A DNA stretch of 18,438 bases from the NCBI GenBank assembly GCA_030592165.1, contig JAUVKC010000013.1:1-18438 (forward strand), given 5' to 3'. Each line of letters begins with the position of its first letter. The stretch's first letter is position 1. A program made the translations under genes and the position numbers. The notes under the pieces were generated by a model. That model worked only from the letters and a program-made list of their open reading frames with translations, did no database searches and was not told the origin of the DNA. The stretch is from Candidatus Buchananbacteria bacterium. Its GTDB lineage: Bacteria > Patescibacteriota > Patescibacteriia > CAIXNZ01. Below, piece after piece: positions 1 through 5,399 of this stretch.

Positions 1-3
1 AAA

Positions 4-24
4 GGCGGATCCGCTACTGGCGGA
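4..24. repeat. Intergenic hairpin repeat at the window edge
   Basis: A GC-rich patch in AT-rich DNA. GCGGATCCGC (5-14) is a perfect palindrome, and TCCGC (10-14) can alternatively pair with GCGGA (20-24) around the loop TACTG. It resembles in style, though not exactly in sequence, the hairpins near 3798 and 12262. It lies directly against the 5' end of the acetate kinase reading frame, where a promoter or ribosome binding site would be expected. Calling it a dispersed REP-like repeat is inference, and the element may extend beyond the window start. Confidence 0.5.
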
Positions 25-32
25 AATAATAC

Positions 33-62
33 ATCCTTGTTATAAACGCAGGACGTTCATGC
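33..62 (+). other. ackA N-terminal codons lying upstream of any usable start
   Basis: Read in the ackA frame, these codons give I-L-V-I-N-A-G-R-S-C and run directly into L-K-F-E-V. This is the conserved first strand and nucleotide/phosphate loop of acetate kinases (family pattern roughly VxNAGSSSxK). An in-frame TAA sits at 27-29, and no ATG, GTG or TTG lies between it and the TTG at 63. The homologous N-terminus is therefore present in DNA but has no standard initiation codon. Two loop serines are replaced, by Arg and Cys. Confidence 0.7.
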
Positions 63-1148
63 TTGAAGTTTGAAGTTGTTGATTTTGAGAGTTTAAAGTC
101 TGTCAGAGCGGGAATAGTTGAAAGAATTGGTTTGATGAATTCGTTTATTAAAATAGGTGATGATAAGGAGATTAATGAAGTTGAAAATCATGAACAAGCT
201 TTTCGATTAATGATGAGTAAACTTGAAGATTTGAAAAAGGAAATATTTGTAGTGGGGCATCGGGTAGTTCATGGTGGAGAGGAATTTACTGAACCTATTA
301 TAATTGGTCGTCGAGTTTTTCATCGTTTAAAAAAATATAATAAATTAGCACCTTTGCATAATCCAATTACTTTGAGTTGCGTAAATTATAGTGATAAATA
401 TTTTAAAAAAGCGGAAGATGTGGCTGTTTTTGATACAGCGTTTTATAAAACCTTACCTGATTATGCTTATATGTATGCCTTGCCAATGAAATTTTATAAA
501 CGACATAAAATAAGGAAATATGGGTTTCATGGAATTTCTCATCAATATGTAGCTAATGCAGCTGCGAAAAAAATGCGTAAACCTTTAAATAAACTAAATT
601 TAATTACTTGTCACCTTGGTTCTGGTTGTTCAGTGACAGCGATTAAAAAAGGTCAGGCAATTGATACTTCAATGGGTTTTACCCCTCTTGAAGGTTTGGT
701 TATGTCTACACGGAGTGGCAGTATTGATCCGGCAATACCATTATTTATGATACGTAAATTAAAAATGACAGAAAATGAGGTTAGTGGTTTATTAAATAAA
801 AGATCAGGTTTGTTTGGTCTTAGTGGCTCAATGGATATGCGGGAAATTTTATATAAAGCAGGTTATAATGTCCCTGGATTTAAAATGAAAGGTAGAGTTA
901 AGAAAAAAGATCAGGAAATTGCCAAGTTGACAATTGAGATATTTATCTATAATATAAAGAAGTATATTGGTGCCTACAACGCTATTTTGGGTGAAGTAGA
1001 TGCTTTAATTTTTACTGCTGGGATAGGTGAAAGAAGTAGTATTATTAGGAAAATGATAACTAAAGATTTTCCTGATATTAAAGATTTGGTTATTCCAACA
1101 AATGAAGAGTTAATGATTGCTCAAGAAATTAAAAAAATAATAAAATAA
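63..1148 (+). CDS. ackA: Acetate kinase, 5' end abnormal
   Basis: Acetate kinase interconverts acetate plus ATP and acetyl phosphate plus ADP in the cytosol, the ATP-yielding last step of acetate fermentation. The family is clear from HRVVHGG (residues 66-72 counted from the TTG at 63), LAPLHNP (96-101), FDTAF (123-127), YGFHGISH (153-160), the DTSMGFTPLEGL block (201-212), FTAGIGERS and a C-terminal TNEEL. The frame is open to a normal C-terminus. TTG 63 is the first standard start, but it would remove the conserved NAG loop encoded at 33-62, so the product from TTG is probably not the ancestral form. The total of about 371 residues is slightly short for the family (about 400). Several usual residues differ: FDTAFH is FDTAFY, HLGNG is HLGSG, and GTRSGDIDP is STRSGSIDP. 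It is followed after 5 nt by the CcdA-like gene. It may be a recently disabled gene, a non-canonical start or an assembly error; the family call is firm and the start is not. Confidence 0.85.
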   Translation: MKFEVVDFESLKSVRAGIVERIGLMNSFIKIGDDKEINEVENHEQAFRLMMSKLEDLKKEIFVVGHRVVHGGEEFTEPIIIGRRVFHRLKKYNKLAPLHNPITLSCVNYSDKYFKKAEDVAVFDTAFYKTLPDYAYMYALPMKFYKRHKIRKYGFHGISHQYVANAAAKKMRKPLNKLNLITCHLGSGCSVTAIKKGQAIDTSMGFTPLEGLVMSTRSGSIDPAIPLFMIRKLKMTENEVSGLLNKRSGLFGLSGSMDMREILYKAGYNVPGFKMKGRVKKKDQEIAKLTIEIFIYNIKKYIGAYNAILGEVDALIFTAGIGERSSIIRKMITKDFPDIKDLVIPTNEELMIAQEIKKIIK

Positions 1149-1153
1149 ATAAA

Positions 1154-2023
1154 ATGAAAAAAAACAAAATAATTTTACTTGTGGTTGTTGTATTTGCTGT
1201 TTTTTTATTGAGTTTTGGCGTGGCAGTTGCTCAAGAAACAGTTGAAGAAACAGAAGTTTGTACTATTGAAGATTCAAATGGTGATTCAGCTTGTACAGAG
1301 CAAGGACTTCAATTAGCAACCTTACTTGAAAATAGAGGGCTTAGTTTTTCTTTGATAGTTATTGCTGGTTTACTTGACGGGGTTAATCCTTGTGCTGTTG
1401 GTATGTTGATTTTGCTTTTAGGTTATTTGCTTGTTTTTGCCAAAAAGCCAGATAAGATGATTAAACTTGGCTTGATTTATATATCAACAATATTTGTTAC
1501 TTATTTTTTAATCGGTATAGCTTTCTCACAGATTGTTAATAAACTACTTGAATGGCCACTTTATAATGAAGTTAGCCATATTATCAAGTGGGTGATAGTT
1601 GCTTTGATCTGGTTAGCAGCTTTAATTAATTTGAAAGATGTATTTTTCTACGGTAAAGGATTTACTCTAGGAGTTACCAAGAAAGAAGTTCCTATTTTAA
1701 TGAATTTAATAAAAAAAGTTGACTGGCATGCTACGATTCTACTTGGTATTGTTGTGACTTTATTTGAATTACCTTGTTCATTGCCTCTTTATGTTGGTTC
1801 TATTGCTATCATGACTGAAGCATTTAGTTTTAGTACAACTATTTTTTATTTATTTGTTTATGTTTTAATGTTTGTTTTACCTTTGATTTTAGTTTTTGCA
1901 GTGTTAGTGAAATCACATCATATTTTTGAAGCAAAAGATATCCAGGAACGTTCAAATAAATGGATGAAACTTTCAATGGCGATCGCTCAGATATTGATAG
2001 GGGTGGGGCTGTTGCTTATATAG
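1154..2023 (+). CDS. CcdA/DsbD-type thiol-disulfide transmembrane protein
   Basis: This 289-residue membrane protein resembles the cytochrome c biogenesis/DsbD transmembrane family, which carries reducing equivalents from cytosolic thioredoxin across the membrane to extracytoplasmic thiols. A signal-like segment at about 5-25 ends in AVAQ, a likely cleavage site. About six hydrophobic segments follow. The two family cysteines are visible in the expected contexts, Cys80 in the NPCAVG motif and Cys208 in LPCSLP, so the pair should form the redox-active disulfide. An unusual feature is a short acidic external segment with two more cysteines (Cys36 and Cys47) before the first core helix. The start follows the ackA stop by 5 nt, without a Shine-Dalgarno sequence. 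No cytochrome c genes are in the window, so a general role in thiol reduction or oxidative folding is likelier than cytochrome maturation. Substrate and partner are unknown. Confidence 0.82.
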   Translation: MKKNKIILLVVVVFAVFLLSFGVAVAQETVEETEVCTIEDSNGDSACTEQGLQLATLLENRGLSFSLIVIAGLLDGVNPCAVGMLILLLGYLLVFAKKPDKMIKLGLIYISTIFVTYFLIGIAFSQIVNKLLEWPLYNEVSHIIKWVIVALIWLAALINLKDVFFYGKGFTLGVTKKEVPILMNLIKKVDWHATILLGIVVTLFELPCSLPLYVGSIAIMTEAFSFSTTIFYLFVYVLMFVLPLILVFAVLVKSHHIFEAKDIQERSNKWMKLSMAIAQILIGVGLLLI

Positions 2024-2029
2024 TTCTAC

Positions 2030-2066
2030 TGATTACGGATTGAATAATATCTGTGTAATCTGTGAG
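2030..2066. repeat. Imperfect inverted repeat between ccdA-like gene and murJ
   Basis: GATTAC and GTAATC form a short inverted repeat around a spacer of about 18 nt, within a region containing related ATTACGGATT and GTAATCTGTG words. There is no T-tract, so it is not an obvious terminator. The rest of the gap up to murJ is AT-rich and shows no gene. Confidence 0.3.
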
Positions 2067-2104
2067 TATTGATTTGTGTTTAATCATTTACAATTTATTT
2101 TTTC

Positions 2105-3754
2105 ATGTTCAAACAACTTCTTAACGGAAAATCAAAGACAATAACTTCGGCAGCGATTATTATCGGAGCGGCTTCTCTAGCAAGTCGCTTTTTAGGTGTT
2201 ATTAGAGATAGAATATTAGCTGGTGAATTTGGTGCTGGTGATGTTTTGGATACATACTACGCAGCTTTTAGGATACCTGATTTAGTTTTTAATTTACTGG
2301 TTTTGGGGGCATTGTCAGCTGGATTTATTCCTATTTTTACTCAGTATTTGAGAGAAGGGAAGAAAACTAAAGCCTGGGAACTAGCTAACCAAATTTTAAA
2401 TATACTTTTAATCAGTCTGGTTGTTGTTTGTTCGTTGCTGTTTATTTTTGCACCGCAATTGATGAAATTAATTACTCCTGGTTTTAGTCCTGAAAAAATA
2501 AAAATAACCGTTGATTTGACCAGGATCATGTTTTTAAGTCCGATTTTGCTTGGTATCAGTTCAGTTTTTGGCGGGATATTACAATCGTTCAAAAGATTTT
2601 TTGTTTATTCACTTGCGCCAATACTTTATAATATAGGGATCATTATTGGTGCTTTGTTTTTTGTCAAAATTTGGGGAGTTTATGGCTTGGCTGTTGGTGT
2701 AGTTTTGGGTGCATTAATGCATTTATTGATTCAAATTCCAATTTCATTTTATTTAGGTTTTAGATTTAAATTAATTATTAATTTAAAGGATAAAGGTTTA
2801 CATAAAATTGCCAAAATCATGGTGCCACGAACTTTGACTTTAGGTATTACGCAAATTAATTTAGTTATAATTACTATTATTGCTTCAACTTTAGCTGTCG
2901 GTTCGTTAACAGTTTTTAATTTAGCTAATAATTTACAAATATTTCCGGTAGGTATTTTTGGTATTTCATTTGCAATTGCTGCTTTTCCAACATTGTCAGC
3001 TTTAGCCCTGAAAGATAGTAAAAAAGAATTTATAGGAAGTTTCTCTAATACTGCTAGACAAATATTATTTTTTATAATTCCAGCTTCAGTTTTATTAATA
3101 GTTTTAAGAGCGCAAATAGTCCGGGTGATTTTGGGTTCAGGTAATTTTACTTGGGAGGATACGGTTTTAACAATGGAAACTCTGGCTATGTTTGCTTTTT
3201 CATTATTTGCTCAAGCTTTGATTCCATTACTTTTACGTAGTTATTACGCTTTTCATAAAGCAACTTTACCTTTTTTAATAGGCATGGTTTGCGTTATTGT
3301 AAATATATTTTTAAGTTTAATTTTAACTAAACCATTTGTTTTATTTGGTTTGCATCTTGACTTGGGAGTTTCTGGTCTTGGTTTGGCTTTTACTTTATCT
3401 AGTATTTTGAATTTTTCTCTGCTTTGGGTTGGGTTACGTATAATGACAGGCACTTTAAATGAAGCAAAAATATTGTGGTCAGTAAGTAAAGTTTTGATAG
3501 CAAGTTTAGTTATGGCCATGGTGACCCAGTTTATGAAATACGGCATTGAACCGTATTTTGGTACGCAAACATTTATCGGTGTATTTTTGCAAGGTTTAAT
3601 TTCTGGCTTGGTTGGTATTGCTGTTTTTGTGGTTGTTGCCTTAGCATTACGGATGCATGAAATGCACACTTTTTTAAATTCAATTAAACGTCGTTTGTTT
3701 AAAAATAAAGAAAATTATCCCAAAATGGGGATTGATGAGAATGTGGAGATGTGA
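2105..3754 (+). CDS. murJ: MurJ lipid II flippase
   Basis: MurJ (MviN) belongs to the MOP exporter superfamily and moves the peptidoglycan precursor lipid II from the inner to the outer face of the cytoplasmic membrane. The protein has 549 residues, with hydrophobic segments throughout, consistent with the family's roughly 14 helices. The N-terminal signature is strong: SLASRFLGVIRDRILAGEFG (24-43), then the D-x-x-D-T-Y-Y-A-A-F-R-I-P-D region and LGALSAGFIPIF, matching the family's conserved first helices with their essential arginines. A charged tail of about 25 residues (KRRLFKNKENYP) ends the protein. The ATG at 2105 follows an AT-rich leader without a Shine-Dalgarno sequence and begins at the expected place before helix 1. 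The preceding gene ends 81 nt upstream. The call is firm; nothing points to horizontal transfer. Confidence 0.95.
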   Translation: MFKQLLNGKSKTITSAAIIIGAASLASRFLGVIRDRILAGEFGAGDVLDTYYAAFRIPDLVFNLLVLGALSAGFIPIFTQYLREGKKTKAWELANQILNILLISLVVVCSLLFIFAPQLMKLITPGFSPEKIKITVDLTRIMFLSPILLGISSVFGGILQSFKRFFVYSLAPILYNIGIIIGALFFVKIWGVYGLAVGVVLGALMHLLIQIPISFYLGFRFKLIINLKDKGLHKIAKIMVPRTLTLGITQINLVIITIIASTLAVGSLTVFNLANNLQIFPVGIFGISFAIAAFPTLSALALKDSKKEFIGSFSNTARQILFFIIPASVLLIVLRAQIVRVILGSGNFTWEDTVLTMETLAMFAFSLFAQALIPLLLRSYYAFHKATLPFLIGMVCVIVNIFLSLILTKPFVLFGLHLDLGVSGLGLAFTLSSILNFSLLWVGLRIMTGTLNEAKILWSVSKVLIASLVMAMVTQFMKYGIEPYFGTQTFIGVFLQGLISGLVGIAVFVVVALALRMHEMHTFLNSIKRRLFKNKENYPKMGIDENVEM

Positions 3755-3797
3755 TATTAAGTTGGAAGTATGAATTCTGAAGTACGAAGTACGCTTG

Positions 3798-3834
3798 CCT
3801 GCCATAGTCCCGAGGTACGAAGGACGACGGCGGG
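3798..3834. repeat. GC-rich nested hairpin repeat
   Basis: CCTGCC (3798-3803) pairs with GGCGGG (3829-3834, one T-G wobble), enclosing a second stem GTCC (3807-3810) with GGAC (3822-3825). The element is preceded by a small direct repeat, GAAGTACGAAGTACG. It lies between murJ and its terminator and contrasts sharply with the AT-rich surroundings. It is probably a dispersed intergenic palindrome; relatedness to the elements at 4 and 12257 is a suggestion from composition only. Confidence 0.5.
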
Positions 3835-3850
3835 AAATTGGAGATGACAG

Positions 3851-3881
3851 ACCGGGCAAAAACTCGGTTTTTTTATTTAAA
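3851..3881 (+). terminator. Rho-independent terminator after murJ (copy 1 of a duplicated terminator)
   Basis: The stem ACCGGG/CTCGGT (one G-T wobble) around loop CAAAAA is followed by seven T. It would end murJ transcription 97 nt after its stop. The 31-base block recurs with two mismatches at 4695-4725. Confidence 0.8.
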
Positions 3882-3889
3882 ATAATATC

Positions 3890-3916
3890 TTGACATAGTT
3901 CTAAAAATATGATAAT
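3890..3916 (+). promoter_or_regulatory. Promoter of the zinc-ribbon repeat gene
   Basis: A perfect -35 TTGACA (3890-3895) is followed 15 nt later by GATAAT (3911-3916), five of six matches to the -10 consensus. An overlapping TATGAT lies at 3908-3913. It sits just after the murJ terminator, so the following gene is an independent unit with a leader of about 40 nt. The spacer is slightly shorter than the ideal 17. Confidence 0.65.
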
Positions 3917-3945
3917 TTAAATAATTCTTAGATCATTAAAAATAA

Positions 3946-3954
3946 AGGGAGGTG
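3946..3954 (+). promoter_or_regulatory. Strong Shine-Dalgarno sequence that decides the start at 3961
   Basis: The sequence AGGGAGGTG contains GGAGG (3948-3952), which ends 8 nt before the TTG at 3961. A GTG at 3952 is in frame but lies inside this SD, so it is not a credible start. TTG 3961 is chosen. Confidence 0.8.
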
Positions 3955-3960
3955 AGTTTT

Positions 3961-4704
3961 TTGTCAGATAAGAAATATAAACAAAAAAAAGGTGTCTGCC
4001 CATCGTGTCAAGGTGGTCCGAAAAGTATTGGATACAAAGATCCCAAAACAGGCGGAAATATTTGTGGCACTTGCTTTAGGCAGAAGACAGGAGTGAAACC
4101 CAAAAGAGGTGTTTGTCCCTCGTGTCAAGGTGGTCCGAAAAGTATTGTATACAAAGATCGTAAAACAGGTAAAAATATTTGTCTGACTTGTCATAGGAAA
4201 AAGACAGGGAAAAAATCCAAAAGAGGTATTTGTCCATCGTGTCAAGGTGGTCCGAAAACAATTACAATGAAAGATCCTGAAACAGGTAAAAATATTTGCA
4301 TGACTTGTTATAGGAAAAAGACAGGGAAAAAATCCAAAAGAGGTATTTGTCCATCGTGTCAAGGTGGTCCAAAAACAATTACAAGGAAAGATCCTGAAAC
4401 AGGCGAAAATATTTGTAGGACTTGTTATTTGAAAAAGACGGGTAAAAAAAACAAACCTAAAAAAGGTATTTGCCCTTCGTGTCAAGGTGGTCCGAAAATA
4501 ATTTCAAGTAAAGATCCTGAAACAGATGAAAATATTTGTCTGATTTGTTATAGAAAAAAGACAGGTAAAAAAACCAAAAGAGGTATTTGCCCTTCATGTC
4601 AAGGTGGTCCGAAAATAATTTCAAGTAAAGATCCTGAAACAGGAAAAAATATCTGCCTGACTTGTTATAATAAAAAGACAGGTAAAAATAAAAAACCGAG
4701 CTAA
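3961..4704 (+). CDS. Protein of six tandem four-cysteine (zinc-ribbon-like) repeats, unknown function
   Basis: I do not recognise this protein as a named family. It has 247 residues from the TTG and consists almost wholly of six repeats beginning at nucleotides 3991, 4108, 4225, 4342, 4465 and 4582. The period is 39 residues, or 41 in repeat 4. Each carries C-P-S-C-Q-G-G-P-K, 18 residues between cysteine pairs, then C-x-x-C followed by an aromatic, His or Lys-rich tail ending K-K-T-G-K. The CX2CX18CX2C spacing is that of a zinc ribbon or finger, giving 24 cysteines and perhaps six zinc ions. The protein is strongly basic (many Lys), with no signal peptide or membrane helix, so cytosolic nucleic-acid or ribosome binding is a reasonable inference. 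The codons for CPSCQGGPK are nearly identical between repeats, which suggests recent duplication or gene conversion. It is monocistronic, with its own promoter, strong SD and terminator, so high expression is plausible. Confidence 0.85.
   Translation: MSDKKYKQKKGVCPSCQGGPKSIGYKDPKTGGNICGTCFRQKTGVKPKRGVCPSCQGGPKSIVYKDRKTGKNICLTCHRKKTGKKSKRGICPSCQGGPKTITMKDPETGKNICMTCYRKKTGKKSKRGICPSCQGGPKTITRKDPETGENICRTCYLKKTGKKNKPKKGICPSCQGGPKIISSKDPETDENICLICYRKKTGKKTKRGICPSCQGGPKIISSKDPETGKNICLTCYNKKTGKNKKPS
3991..4701 (+). repeat. Six in-frame tandem repeats (117 bp, one of 123 bp)
   Basis: Repeat starts are 3991, 4108, 4225, 4342, 4465 and 4582, marked by GGT-(G/A)T(C/T)-TG(C/T)-CC. A highly conserved core of about 20 bases reads CATGTCAAGGTGGTCCGAAA or a close variant. 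Repeats 3 and 4 are closest to each other, and 5 resembles 6, suggesting stepwise duplication. Repeat 4 carries two extra codons (N-K-P-K instead of the usual K-R linker). Confidence 0.9.
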
Positions 4705-4725
4705 AACTCGGTTTTTTTATTTAAA
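4695..4725 (+). terminator. Terminator overlapping the stop of the repeat gene (copy 2)
   Basis: ACCGAG (4695-4700) pairs perfectly with CTCGGT (4707-4712), and seven T follow. The loop CTAAAA contains the stop codon TAA (4702-4704), so the last sense codons form the left arm. It matches 3851-3881 in 29 of 31 bases. Confidence 0.88.
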
Positions 4726-4797
4726 TTTTATACTTCACCTTAGTGGGCAAAATTTTAAAAATATGTTAAAGCAGTGCGTGACATTTTTATTTAAGGA

Positions 4798-4826
4798 TTG
4801 ATTTTTACGCTTAATTTTGCTAGAAT
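4798..4826 (+). promoter_or_regulatory. Promoter for the NUDIX-lepA unit, probably leaderless
   Basis: TTGATT (4798-4803), a 17-nt spacer, and TAGAAT (4821-4826) preceded by TGC, an extended -10. The ATG at 4835 begins 8 nt after the -10, where transcription would start, and there is no SD. The message is therefore probably leaderless. Confidence 0.6.
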
Positions 4827-4834
4827 ATTTCTAT

Positions 4835-5398
4835 ATGGACTTGGAAAACAATAATCAAAAAATGCCTAAAAGACTTGATCGAAAGGTTATTTATAAAAGT
4901 GATTGGATTAATCTTTATGTAGATAAAGTTAAAATGCCAACAGGGAGAATAATTGAAAAATATCATCAATTAGATTATCGAACTGAGGCAGTAGTAGCTC
5001 TGTTATATAACGAATTGGGTGAGATTTTAATGATTGAATCTTTAAGATATACTTTGAATAAAATAAATTTAGAATTACCAGCTGGTGTGATTGAAAAAGG
5101 AGAAGATATTTTGGATGCGGCTAAAAGAGAAGTTATTGAAGAAACTGGATATCAAGTTAATCATTTTAAGAAATCTTATTCTTTTAACCCATCTTGTGGT
5201 ATGTCTAATCAGGTAATTCATGTATTAATAGCTAAAGTTGAAAAAGATGATAATAATATAACTAATATTGATAAAGATGAAGTTAGTTTAATTAAGTGGA
5301 TGAGTATTAGTGATATTAAAAATAAAATAAAAAACAAAGAAATTAATGATGGTATTACCTTAAATGCGTTATTATTATATTTAAGCGGATTGATTTAA
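4835..5398 (+). CDS. NUDIX hydrolase, ADP-ribose pyrophosphatase type
   Basis: The 187-residue cytosolic NUDIX protein carries the complete Nudix box G-x5-E-x7-R-E-x-x-E-E-x-G (residues 84-106: Gly84, Glu90, Arg98, Glu99, Glu102, Glu103, Gly105), which binds the catalytic Mg ions. The upstream pattern of a 'WINLYVDKV' strand, then ELPAG directly ahead of the box, and the later N-P-S-C-G-M-S motif match the ADP-ribose pyrophosphatase subgroup (usually SPG or NPG after the box). These enzymes split ADP-ribose into AMP and ribose 5-phosphate. The substrate cannot be fixed from sequence alone. ATG 4835 is preferred over the in-frame TTG at 4817 because the TTG lies within the promoter spacer and overlaps the -10 region. 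LepA starts 1 nt after the stop, so the pair is probably co-transcribed; a functional link is not established. Confidence 0.85.
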   Translation: MDLENNNQKMPKRLDRKVIYKSDWINLYVDKVKMPTGRIIEKYHQLDYRTEAVVALLYNELGEILMIESLRYTLNKINLELPAGVIEKGEDILDAAKREVIEETGYQVNHFKKSYSFNPSCGMSNQVIHVLIAKVEKDDNNITNIDKDEVSLIKWMSISDIKNKIKNKEINDGITLNALLLYLSGLI

Positions 5399-5399
5399 T

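Noticed and set aside
59..73. ATG at 59 as start of acetate kinase
   Set aside because: It is out of frame and stops after four codons (M-L-E-V).
3253..3669. Minus-strand frame of 138 codons within murJ
   Set aside because: It lies wholly inside a clearly functional flippase gene, has no SD or promoter, and shows composition expected of an antisense frame.
3952..3960. GTG at 3952 as start of the zinc-ribbon gene
   Set aside because: It overlaps the SD itself; TTG at 3961 has correct 8-nt spacing.
3964..4485. Long minus-strand frame opposite the zinc-ribbon repeats
   Set aside because: It mirrors the tandem repeat on the other strand, giving repetitive Phe/Cys/Thr-rich text with no SD. It is an artefact of the repeat.
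3991..4701. CRISPR array from the 117-bp periodicity
   Set aside because: Repeats are coding, in frame, and similar along their full length; there are no unique spacers.
3851..4725. Insertion sequence or integron cassette
   Set aside because: Terminator duplication is present, but there is no transposase, integrase, terminal inverted repeat or attC-like structure; only a cautious cassette idea is kept.
4817..4834. TTG at 4817 as start of the NUDIX gene
   Set aside because: It lies in the extended -10 region, upstream of the probable transcription start, so it would not be on the message.
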